From contig MU401486.1 of NCBI GenBank assembly GCA_022579005.1, positions 266 through 64,265 on the forward strand: 64,000 nt of DNA. Reading direction: 5' to 3'. The notes under the pieces are model-generated. The model was not told the origin of the DNA. It saw only the letters and a list, made by a program, of their open reading frames with translations, and searched no databases. This stretch comes from Poronia punctata. Lineage: Eukaryota > Ascomycota > Sordariomycetes > Xylariales > Xylariaceae. A program made the position numbers and the translations under genes. Below, piece after piece: positions 36,501 through 47,900 of this stretch; the stretch's first letter is position 1, and each line of letters starts with the position of its first letter.

Positions 36501-37770
36501 TCCTCGTGAAAGACAAACAGACATTTCTCCCTCCCTCTTTTCTTTCGTCTAGGGTAGGTCGAGTAAATAGAATTGATCTCGAATAACACTAACCTAACAA
36601 CAACAATCCGGACCGTTAGACTAGACTAGACCGCGAGTAGACTCACTTAATACATGCCCTATCCAAAAACCAGGTTATCTAACCTAACCTACCTACCTAG
36701 TAAATTACCCATGTTAGTTTAATAGAGGCAATACAGTATCAACCCATCTATCTAACCCATTCACCCCATCTCCTAATACCCACCAGGAATTACGTATCCC
36801 TACCTACCCATTTAACCTAACCTAACCTAACCTAACCTACTTAAATAACATTACCATTTTCACTCGTACACGGACACATTCCTTCCTTTTTTCCTTCCTT
36901 CCTTCTAGCGTCTTTCTAGCCTCATTCCCATCTTCCTCCCCATCTCCATCTATACAGTATCTATCTCCTCCCTTCCTCCCACATACTCGTACTTACTTTT
37001 TTTTATTCCCACTCACTACCTACGTAATCTCAGCTGCTTCAAATCATCCATAAATTTGAAAGAGAAAACGCGAGATTAGATTGTTTAATTACTTCCACAT
37101 TGGGTACTATGAGTCACTACCTAGTCAGTCATACTCGTACAAAACGCGTCTGTCTCATTTTACGCGTTTCCATTTCTTTTTCTCTTCTTTGGGGGAAATT
37201 ATTTACATTTCGTTGCCTAGCAACCAACACAATAGATTACCTACTTACCTACCTTACTCACTCTTCCTTTCTCACCCGTGTCGATAAAATATACAAGTAC
37301 CTACGTCAGAAGAAAAGAAAAAAAAAAGTGTATATATACTGTGTTTATCCCGTACCGTGTCTATTTTTCTTGTCTAGTCTACCCTGCCTTACCACGAAGA
37401 TATTACGAGTAGGTAGATATAATGCCTGCCTACCTATATACCTACATACTCGTACATACATACATACTTTGTGGCTGGGCGAGTACCGTACCGTACCTAC
37501 GTTACGGAGAGCACTATCTGACTCTAGAATAGGAGAAATCCCTGCCTCGCATCTTTCTCTCGTACTTTCTTGGCACCAGAGAAAAAACAAAACCCTTTTA
37601 CGAGTACATGCCTCACTACCTACATGTACCCATCTAGGTAGTAGATAAATAGCTAGATATATAGCTAGATAGCCTCATCTCGGCCTACCCGAATTTCCCA
37701 TCTTTGCTTTTATTAACACTCCTTATGATGATGGATGATGAATTGACGTTATTCATTCTAGGTACTCGTA
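30555..37770. other. Large gene-poor region upstream of the terpene cyclase
   Basis: Over 7 kb has no supported gene. The first few hundred bases hold the terpene cyclase promoter, including GAT/ATG triplet-rich sequence at about 30746-30810. The rest shows overlapping short frames only (for example 32738-33121), poly-A/T tracts (for example 35347-35359) and increasing density of CCTA/TAGG words after about 34500. From 36000 to 37600 the plus strand is pyrimidine-rich, with an AACCT pentamer repeat at 36814-36838. Confidence 0.55.
36814..36838. repeat. AACCT pentamer repeat (5 copies)
   Basis: Five perfect copies of AACCT lie in a region rich in CCTAC words. It is similar to, but not the same as, the fungal telomere unit CCCTAA, so it is taken as a microsatellite. 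Confidence 0.85.
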
Positions 37771-38060
37771 GTGGCCAGGCGGTTCGAATGGGTTAGCCCA
37801 CCAAAGGGGTCGACCGCCCAACCTCCCATTCATTCATTTCTTTCTTCCTCGCAAATCTAATATTGCCCACGACAATCTTGGTCTGTTTACAATGAAGCTT
37901 ACTTCCCACCCTTTCTCTCATAGACTTCAGGTCCATCCACGGTGAGGTCTTCACCGTAAGTTCTTGTTTTACTCTCTACTATTACTTGCACTTACCACTC
38001 TAGCCTTGGCTGCATAAGGCCGTCGTTTTAATCCCGACGGGACCTGCATGTGGTACGGGA
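37771..38060. other. Run of stem-loops, possible non-coding RNA (unidentified)
   Basis: Three hairpins lie within 270 bases. The first pairs GGCGGTTCGA (37778-37787) with TCGACCGCC (37810-37818) around a small inner TGGG/CCCA stem. The second is ACGGTGA/TCACCGT (37939-37957, 7 bp, 5-base loop). The third is CCGTCG/CGACGG (38020-38040). The stretch is GC-richer than its flanks and holds no open frame. I cannot match it to tRNA, 5S rRNA, SRP RNA, RNase P/MRP RNA or a snoRNA, and chance inverted repeats remain possible. Confidence 0.2.
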
Positions 38061-38707
38061 AAAGGTCTCATTAAGTCTGTTATTACAATCTTGATAAGAA
38101 AACGCTTGACGCCTGTGATCCCAACGCTTTCTATGCGAAAGAACTAGCAAAGGAAGAAAAAAATATTTTCCGGCTCAAAACCCATCATACAGACCGAAAC
38201 TTTGACAGACAACCGAGGTGGGGCAACCAGAGCCAGCATTTTTATCCACCGCTCCGAAAACGGCTGCTAGTCTATTGTCTCTTTTTGCTACCTCACCAGT
38301 CACACTCGACGCAAGCCAATCCCGAGGCGTCCCTCTGCGTGCCGTCGTCTCCCCACCTAATAAGCCTTGACGCCAACTTGCAGCCGGTCTGGCACCAGCT
38401 TGGCCTCCTCCTGTTAGATGCGGTGAGCAGAAAAGCAGCCCTTTCCGCCCAGTGCCGTCTCCCATCCCATGGCCAGACATGCACCACATTTTGACATGAA
38501 TAGAAACAATAGAAAGGAGGAAAAATTTAAAAAGAAACAGTGGTTAGGTACTAATCATCAGCTGTAAGACCGATCAGCAGAACCGTCCCTTTTTCTCGCC
38601 TGTGAACGCCGAGATGCAATGCCGCCATCTTCGAGCCGCTATCATGTTTAGTTTATGGGGTATGTAGAAGAAAGTTGATGAGGGAAAAGTCGAGTTGTAG
38701 GCAAGTA
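38061..38707. other. Downstream region of the histidine kinase gene
   Basis: No supported gene. This should include the 3' UTR of the leftward kinase gene that ends at 38708. A 104-codon minus-strand open frame at 38175-38489 has overlapping frames on the other strand and no recognisable motif. Confidence 0.5.
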
Positions 38708-41700
38708 TTAAAAATATTTGGACATGGCTGAACTTAGATCAGCAAAGTCCACCGGCTTCGTGACATAATCGTTGAACCCCGCCGCTATGCATTTTTCCTG
38801 TACATCCGACATCACGTTGGCCGAAAGTGCGATGAGGGGCGTTGGTGTATAGCTCTTCTCCCGCTCCCACCGTCGGATTTCTCGGCAGGCCTGGTACCCG
38901 TCCTTGCGCGGCATATGAAGATCACACTAAGAACCCGTCAGCATGTATGTTGCCATTTATCATCGAAGCACCCAAAGCTGGGCTCGCCATGGGTAAAGGG
39001 TAAAGGGTAAAGGGTAAAACATACTAGGATGAGAGAGTAATGGTTTGGAGCATGCCCAAAAACCTTCTCAGTTGCCTCCACGCCGTCCGCGGCAACTTCG
39101 ACCTGGATGCCGACCTTTTTCAGATATCGAAAGAGGACTTTTTGATTGACTGGATTGTCCTCCACTAAGAGTACCCTGAAGCCACGATCCCCAATGCGCT
39201 TCTCCACGTCGAGGTAATTCTGCTTCTGAGACTCCACCATTTGCGCTGCGCTGGACCGGTTGAGATCAGTACTCACGTCTCGCTCCCTAGCCGGATCGAA
39301 GAAGACAGCGAGTCGCGATGGCTTCACTGGTTTGTGTACAAAAAGGATGCGCTTCTCTGTGATGAGTTGTTGGTGGGTCGTATTAGACGCCAGCCCAAGC
39401 ACTTGTTGTCTCTGGACTGAATCAGACAGGATCAGAACCGTCGTACTGCCCCCCCTAGAGGCCGCTATCTTGTTCATCACCTCTATGATCTCTTCGGTGA
39501 TGCTGAGGTTGAGCACGATATGAGTAAAAGTAACAGACTCGTCCCCTCCGATTAAGCCCAGGGCTTCCTCGACGCTTGGTAATGCCGTTATTTGATGAGG
39601 TACGTCCTTGGGCAAGGTAGTCTCGATATGTTTCGTAATAGCCTCCCTACTGTATTTCGGAGGGCAGACGATCAAGATAGAATACATTGGCGGCCTGGGC
39701 TGCGCCAGATTTGCCGTCGTGTTTGTGCCGTCAGGGGTCGGCATCATATGGGGCGACATTTCTCCAGTCGGCAACTCCAACTTCATTTGTGAGAGGTCTT
39801 GGCCGCTCGCCCTCGCCGCCTCGCTGAAATGCACCAGGCCAACGTTGACGGATGAGACCGATGACCTAGTCGTCGTCTGCGTTCGTCCTGAGCGTCCTGA
39901 ACGCACAGACGGATCCGAACTAGCAGACGAAGTGAGCGCTGGCGACATGGCTCCAGCATCCGAGCTAGGGCTGGCGGCCAACGGTTGCTCCAGGATCTTC
40001 TGAAGGGTAAGAGGTTTGATGGACTGCATAGTTCTATCATCCCCTGGGGTTCGCATCGTTGCCGCCATTGGGGGTGTATTCATCACCTCGGGGTGGTCGT
40101 CTGGGCTTGGGAGTCCAAATCTAGCGGTAAATGTAAAGGTAGAGCCCTTGCCCGGAATCGCAGTTCCATCCATGCGACCTCCGTGGAGTTCGACAAGTTG
40201 CCGAGAGATGACCAGGCCCAGGCCACTGCCGCCGTGCTGCCGGGTGCTGCTGCCATCGATTTGGCTGAAGGGCTTGAAAATCAGACCGGCTTCCTCCTTT
40301 GTGAACCCCCGGCCCGTGTCGATAACTGAGTATTCCAGCATGATATGGTTCTCTCCAATCTCAGACCTATGGTCCGTATAAACGCGACAACGGCTAAAGA
40401 CCTCGCCTTCGGACGTAAACTTGATAGCGTTGCCAATGACGTTGAGAAGGACCTGGCGTATTCGGAATTTGTCACCCTTGACCCAGGCAGGCACATCTTC
40501 TTCGACCACGTAGTTGAGCTCTAGTCGCTTGGCGATGGCCATGGTAGAGACCAACTCGTTAACGTCTTCGATGAGCGATCTTGTATGGAACCACTCGAAT
40601 TTTAGTTTCATCATACCCGCGTCAACTTTGGAGAGGTCTAGGATGTCGTTGATGATCATGAGAAGGCTGTTGGCACTGGTCTGGATGGTGTTTGTGAAGT
40701 CTCTCTGCTCTTCGCTCAGCGTCGTATCCTGCAAAAAGCTCACCATGCCCGATATGCCGATCAAGGGAGTCCGGATCTCGTGCGACATGTTGCTCAGGAA
40801 TCTTCCCTTGGATTCCATCGCCTCCTTTAGTTTTGCCTCTAGCAGCTTGTGATCGTTGATGTCGGTCGCCGAGCCAAAGTAAGAACTCGGGCCGCTGCCG
40901 AAACCAACATCGTCTATCTCCACACAGCGGATCAGATGCCACCGATACTCGCCACTCTTGTCTCTCAGACGTAGCTCAGTCGTGTACGAGAAGCGGCCAT
41001 TGCTGTCTGTCGTGACTTTGATGATACCTCGCCTTGCTAATTCACTCAAATCAGCGTTAGGTAGATTTGTCGCCAAGCTTTCAGCGATCGAGTCCGCTTG
41101 TGTAGTTATCAGAGGAGGCGTTGTCAGACTTTGCAGAGATTGATTATCCGGCGCGGCCGCAGATACCGTATTTCCCGACATTGCAGACGAAATAGACGAG
41201 CGTCTACCGGCAGCCTTGGTTGCCATCGCTGACGCGGCCGTCGAGCCACGGCGGTTCAGTACGCGACATCTCGCGAGATCATCTGGATGAACATAGTCCA
41301 TAAAGCCTTCGCCCAGATAATCCGCTTCTTTCTGACCAGTGTAAGATAGCCACTGCTCGTTGGCGAAAGTGACTCCGTCTCTCTCCGTAGCTGTGAAGAT
41401 GATTTGGGGTATTAGATTAGCTAGGAGACGATGCTTGGCCTCGGATAGTTCAACCTCGGCCTGCCGCAGAGCCATTAATTCGGCCACCTTCTGATCGTGT
41501 ATATCCATGTACGAGCCGATGAACTGCACAATGACGCCCCTTTTGTCGCGCGAAGCAACGGCACGGGCTTGATGCCACCGATACGCTCCGTCGAAACGTC
41601 GCAACCGGACTGTGTGGACGAACTGTTCTCCATTTCGAAGGGAATGAGTCCAGGCCCGCAAATAGTCCTCGCGATCGTCCTCATGAAAACTAGCCCATGG

Positions 41701-44700
41701 GTCTGCGACTAGGTCTGCAAGCGTCTGTCCCCTATAGGTCAAGTACCTCGAGTTTACCCATACAATCTCTCCAGTCATAGGCCATGCCACAAACACTTGC
41801 ACGGGTAACAAATCAAGCATGAGGCCTTTCAAGCGGTCTGTTGGCGGATTCATGGTGACTTGCGTAGTCGACCCCGACCTCGGCCGGCCTTGTGTGGACT
41901 GGTGCGTAGTCGGCCTCGTGAGTAGCGGGGTACTCGGCGGCAAAGATTGGAAAGTGGCAGAAAAGTCGCCACCGTACGAGTGCAACCTTGTGTGCTTGTG
42001 CGTAGTTTGGGCATTGCCAGCACTTGTCAATCTTTTTGAGACATCCCCGCCGTCCTGCGTCGCTGCTTGGGCTTCTTCTTTCTTGCCCAAAGTTGACATA
42101 TGTTCCCTCTGTGCTTGCCGGTGTCTTGACATGTGTGTGGAAACATCGTCATCCGCGGCCGCATCTTCAGTGCTTATGCCTTCTTTGCCGGAACTCGAGT
42201 CTGCAGGCAATTTACGGAAGCTCGCTGAGTGTCGATGCTGCCGAGGCGCCGGCATTTCTTTGTTGGAATTCCGAGATGGGCGGTGACCAGTGGACCCCGG
42301 CGTAGCATCGGCATGCGTAACGCCCTTTAGTTTCGGGTTAAAGTAGCTGTCTCCCCCAGCCGCCCCGGAGCTAGGGCTGGATCCAGTCGTACGGCGCTCA
42401 ACAACCAACCCAAATGAGCCAGGTTCCCAGATTGGTGTGCCCATGGGGGAGGCGCTTATGCTCCGAGATTGCGTAGAATAATCACTAGGACTAGTAAGGC
42501 TGCCAGCCATCGATCGTTGGGAGATGTCGCCAGACGGCGAATATCCAATATTGGTGAAAGTGCCGGGAGTGGCCAAGGGCCTACCATCTGGACCAATGGC
42601 ACCAAAACCAACGTTCGACGTTCGCTTCCGTGATAACCCAACCACTTCCGTCTCCAGATTGGAGTAGTGACGGCACAATGAGAAAGAAGTCGCCAGGTGG
42701 GGAGCGAGGTGCTCTAAAGAATGTCGCAGATTCGACGGATAGGGAATTACAGGACTGAGTATAGACAGTATCGCAATAGGCGGTTGTCGAGACTTCTTGC
42801 TAGTATCCTCAGGTGCCGGCCACGGAGATGCACCGCCCTCGTTCTTCGCTCGTACGTTCGTCCTCTGCTCAAGAACCGACGGGTCAAGTTTGAACACGTG
42901 CCTAGCTCTAGACAGGAGGATATGGTTGAGTGGGATGTGGAGTATCGTCCAGGAATTGTCGACACCAATGGTATCCGGTACCTGAGTAGATGTGTAATCA
43001 TCCGGGCTGGGATCAGGGCTAAAGGAGCCCTCGTCCACCACAGCATCTGTGAAGAAAGGACTTTCCGACGGGTCCGGTCGTATAGCGGGCGATGGCGCAG
43101 GGGACTGAGACCAAGGTGAGGGGGGCGGCTGCTCGAACTCTTCGTAACGCGGGGTAGGTGGACGAGGCGGATCGCCGTCAATGAGTGAGAAGACGTGGGA
43201 AACCTTGGCTTTGTCCGGTATCGCCGGCTTTTCCCTCTTGTTCCTCGATGGTGCGCTGGCATTTGCAAGCAACGACGACAAATTTGTCGTGGATTCGGAT
43301 CTAGCTTGCTTGCTCGAACTTTTCGATGTGTCTTGTGGCCAAGGACCGTGGCTTCTCGACTTATGTTCGTCCGTTTGCGCTGCTTGCGGATCAAGATACG
43401 GATAGGTGCGCGTCAAAGCAATAACCCTCCCCCTCTCCACCACCTTTGCAATTCCGTTGTGGTCGATGAGAGAGTCCGCCTCGAGATCTAGCGCCTGTAG
43501 AACTGGTAGAACTCGGCCTTGGCACGCACGTTCAGTGTCCATCGGCGGCTCCCAGTTTGGGGCGGGGTGCTGCTGTCCCTCGGCCGCGTCGTGCTCCTCC
43601 AATGCTTGCTGGTTTAAGGCCGTGTGAGGTGCATTTATGCCAGTAGGTGCAACGCCCGGATAGTGACTTTTGCTTCGCGCAGCGAGGCCTGGTCGACGGG
43701 GGGTTGACCCATCGTCTGCTCGACTATCAAGCGACTTTTGTGGATCTTTTCTGTCCTCATAGGCGGTAAAGGAGTGGCGATTTCGTATGCTCGGACGGGA
43801 AGGCGACCCAGCCCTATCGGTAGTACCCGCCGGGGAGAGGATATCATTCCGGTCGGTAGACGTATTGGCAGCCAAACTACTCCCCTTTGCCATGTAACCA
43901 AGACTCAAATCATCTTCGCCCTGGGCATTATACGTAGCTTTCTGCCCCCATGGAACATTATCAATATCAGTAGCATCTGCGGGAACGGACAGGGTGATCC
44001 TTTCGGCCTTGTAACACTCTGTCATAATTTGAACAACCGTATTCCACCAACCCTGGAGCCCGGGCTCAGACGTGAGCATCAATGAAAGCTCATAGAGGTT
44101 AGGTGCAGGGTAATAAATATTTGCATTATTTTCCGACGATGGAGTATATCCAGTGGGCAGGAAAGTTACGGCAGAAGCAGGCGTCGATGCACCTGACGTG
44201 ACCTGCTCATGTAGATATCCGCCGCCACGAAAACCACTGGAGTTGAGGACCTTTGTCTGTGACTGAAAGGTCGGCGTGTTCTTGATATGAGGGGGGTAAA
44301 ACCCCGGCGTGGTCATACGAGGGAAAGGATACGAAGGCGTTCTTGCTGCGAGTCCTGGCGTCGCGCCTCCACGGATCGTCTTGTTCGATTCGGTTGACGC
44401 GGTGGGCAGATCCGTAGTTGAACTTGGAGAGTCCGACGGGTCCTCCTGAATCGGGGACACGCGTACATTCTCCAAATTCTCTGCCGAAGAACCGTGGGCT
44501 TTCCTTTCCATCTCCCGGGCCAACTTTTCGCGGTATTCCCTAATAGATAGTTGGGTCTCTATGACCTCGGGCGACCCTTTCGCAATACTGACCTCCTTGA
44601 TATGTCGCCCCGAATGCACACCTGCCGCCGACATCTGCCTATGCCCCGCATCTGTTGCCTCGTGGACTGTTCTTCGGCGAGGAGAAGGCGGCTGAACGTC

Positions 44701-44958
44701 ACTAGTCTCAAGCCCGCCACCTCGTAAATGCAGCCTACGATCTATGGTGGCGTCCAAGGGAACTGTCTCGAGAAATGCCGCGCCGTCAGAACAACTCAGA
44801 CAGGGTTCCGTAACCATACTAAGCTGGCCGGGGTGAGTCGCAGACGTCGCGTCGTCGTCTGGCGCTGGTGTGGTTGTAAAAGCGGCGGCATCACAAGAGC
44901 GAGAGTGATGGTGGTTGCATATCTGGCTTGGGGCTGGGGATGAATGAAGGATTGGCAT
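38708..44958 (-). CDS. Hybrid histidine kinase with two PAS domains and receiver
   Basis: Two exons, 44958-39025 and 38926-38708, encode 2050 residues. The N-terminal about 1000 residues are mostly Ser/Pro-rich and disordered, with one folded patch (NLYELSLMLTSEPGLQGWWN) that may be GAF-like. Two PAS/PAC units follow at about 1045-1150 and 1175-1330. The dimerisation box SNMSHEIRTPLIGISGMVSF carries phospho-acceptor His1393. The ATPase domain shows NVIGNAIKFTSEGEV (N box, about 1507), VIDTGRGF (G1) and GGSGLGLVISRQLV (G2). The receiver starts at FRVLLVEDNPVNQ. The 98-nt intron splits it, so the phospho-acceptor Asp1980 (SLILCDLHMPRKDGYQ) and the conserved VTKPV are in exon 2. No transmembrane segment is seen, so it is probably a cytosolic sensor feeding the YPD1 phosphorelay. 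A downstream in-frame ATG gives a possible shorter start. Confidence 0.96.
38991..39018. repeat. GGGTAAA x4 tandem repeat inside the histidine kinase intron
   Basis: Four perfect 7-base units (TTTACCC on the transcribed strand) sit just downstream of the donor of the kinase gene's only intron and make up over a quarter of it. Copy-number change would alter intron length only. Confidence 0.9.
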
Positions 44959-47900
44959 GCCTCATCAGAAAGCCCCCAGGTAGGAAAGCCAATAACGATT
45001 CTGGCTACAATCTCGTGTCTTCGGCATTCGCTGGACAGGGTTGAAAGCCTCGGGCTGGTCAGAACAGCAATGCACGGGGGCAGACCGGGTGGGAGGGATA
45101 GGCTGTATTGGGTGGTTTAGGATTTTACGTGTACGTATAGCAATAGCTTCGTAACGGCTCGAGGTACAGAGGTATCTTGAGGTATGCGATAGCGCGCCTA
45201 TGTAGTCTAGGTAGAGTTATAGGGTGGTGGTGGTCGAGGCAGACGGTGTAGGTGGCATTGGAGACGTGTAAATGTGCGATGTGGTATCTCTGATGGGTTT
45301 CTGCGTGGATTTCGGTACAGAATGGCGACTACATTACTAGCAGAAGACTGGCACTGACTGGACATTGGATACCTCTACCAACGCCTATGGAGCAGCCGAT
45401 CTCATTCTGGCAAGGCTTGGAAGGGGACCCGTTTGCTCGACCTTCCCTCTACGTCAGACAGTATGCCAATATTACTGTACACTGTATTTCGTCTCCAGGG
45501 AAGACCGACCGTTTTATGTTTTTTTCCCTCGCCCAAGTTTACGAAGTATAGAAAGGAACCGACCGTTTGTCGAGTCACTCCACCGATCCTGTCTCTTTTT
45601 CCTCATGAATTCAGAGAGTAGGGCTGCCCCTATTGCGATTACCACCAGGTCCCTTGTTTTGTCTCATCCCGACCAGGCGTAATTTTGTATTTCTCGAACG
45701 GTCAACTAGGTCGAGCGGGTTGGGACAAGTCTCCAGGGCAGACCAGGGAAAATATTAAATAAAAATACTGAATACTGTACCAGTAGCCGCTGATCAAGGA
45801 ACTTCTTACATCATAAGGCAGTTATGATGCAATCCAGCAGCGTTTCTGTCTGAGCACTGGTCACACAAACGACCTGTATTATTCGAATGATAATGTTTCT
45901 TGCACCCAATCTCTTGATTACACCGCATACCCGACCCCCTTACATACACGTACTCAGTAGTATGTAGGAGCAAGCATCAGGCTACACGTACGTGTTTCGA
46001 TTGAAAATGGGTGGTTTGATATACGCGCTGCTTACTGCTGTGTAATGAACTCATCAATTATCATTTGATAGCACAACCTCTGGACTAGCGGTGGTTCAAT
46101 TCAGAGTACGGAGGACCGGACCGGGCCCTCTCTTGCCAGGTTTTCTGGCATGTACGTGATGCCTCCCTGATGGAGATGCACACGTTTTCTGGGATAGCCC
46201 CCGTCCTGTCACGCTGTGGTCCGTGTGGAACAGAGATACCTATTGCAGACTAGATAACGTGACCACATTGGCTTTGCGGAGTCAGCTACATGAGACCAAA
46301 CCCCACAAAGTTAAGTCATGTAGAAGTTTATACAGACCATGCTCAACTGGGTATAACATCCTACTATTCCAGTTTTCCCCACCACCACCACGTTTTTAAA
46401 CTGACATTAGCCACCTATTGTTCAATGTACTCGTACGAGTAGGTGAGGCGCAGAAACATCATGATAAATTGATTGTTTGCACCCCCATCCTACAGGCCTA
46501 CTCAGCCTACGGGACGGTAGTCAATGTTAATTATAAGCACATAAAATTACCTATTTATTTATTTACTACTAAATATTATTATGTGCAGCCAAAGTTGTCT
46601 ATCGTGCAAGTATGTAATTATCTTTTACATCGTCATAAAGATCATGCAGTCATTGTTATTCGAGGTATGTACCTAATCTATCGGGTAATACCTCGGGTTA
46701 CCTACGTACTGACGTTGCCTATTTTGGGCAGTCCAAGGTGGCAGGGTCATTACCGATACCACGTAAAAGTGGTCATGTAGGTACTCGTACATGCAGGACA
46801 GGAGAGTATAATCTGCCTAGGTTAAGTGTTAACAGACTACATACATGAAGCTGGTCCGATATCGTTTTTTCCCACGGGCTTTGGTTAACCCTCAACCTTT
46901 TCCTTTTGTCGACTTGCGAGCTACTACTACCTACAGGTTCAGCAAACAAGACACCTGTCATTCCAAGGTTGCTTGATAGCTCGGATCATTACTTCCGGGA
47001 CCATCGTGTTCAACTGATATCATGACTTCCACTTCTACTAAACATATCGCAAGATTGAGGGGTATCTGAAGGCAGTCAACTGGACCAGAAAAAGCAACAA
47101 GTAAGCATATAATACGTGTACTCATAGGTACCTACTTTAGGTAGGGAGGACCTCTTGAACGTTAACTCGTAAGAGGGTCGATATTTGCTTACCTACACGG
47201 TTGTAGGTAGGAAGTCACGTATAAAATTTGCTACAGGTTCCTGTCTTGAGTGGGTACCTACCCTCGATTAATGCCCACTTGTCGGTGCCGTCGTACCCGT
47301 TGCTCCAATAGCCGTCAACCTCAGAAGGCAGGACCAAAGGAAAGTCGAGCATTCTTTATACCAGTTTTTCAAAGCCGTGGCGCTTGTCGTTTGTCGCTGT
47401 CCGTCTCTAGGTTTATTAGGTAAGTCTACCTATAAGAAGCCAGCTATATCTTATATCATTGATAGGACCTCCCAGGTGCCACCACATCATATTTGCCGAA
47501 AGTTATATGGACGTGTAAGGTAGGTAGGTACCTAGGTAGGTATCCCTCTCGGAGACATTTACAAAAATAGATCAGTAATTCACAACGTGCGGGACCGTGG
47601 GAACATGCATAACAACAGGTCATGAATAATGACTTGTGCAATACCTAGCCCAACCTCACATATGTATTTATGCCCATGCTAAACTATAAATGGCTAACTT
47701 GAGGAGCCCAATAGGGCCGTTTACCCTTGGAGTAGGTAAGGTAAACTAGCTGAACAAATAAGCCATAAGGCCAAGAGAATACCAAACTTCTGTACGTGTA
47801 GGCACATGCAGTGCCTACCCTAGCTAGGGACTTGAAAGATAGTCGGTACTGTCGAGCACGGATCTTTATGCACAAGCTTCAAGGGCAAGTCTTGTTATGC

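Noticed and set aside
36814..36838. Interstitial telomere repeat
   Set aside because: The unit is AACCT, five bases, not the CCCTAA of filamentous fungi.
46418..46780. 120-codon open frame
   Set aside because: AT-rich, Tyr/Ile-rich product without a motif, in a spacer full of short repeats.
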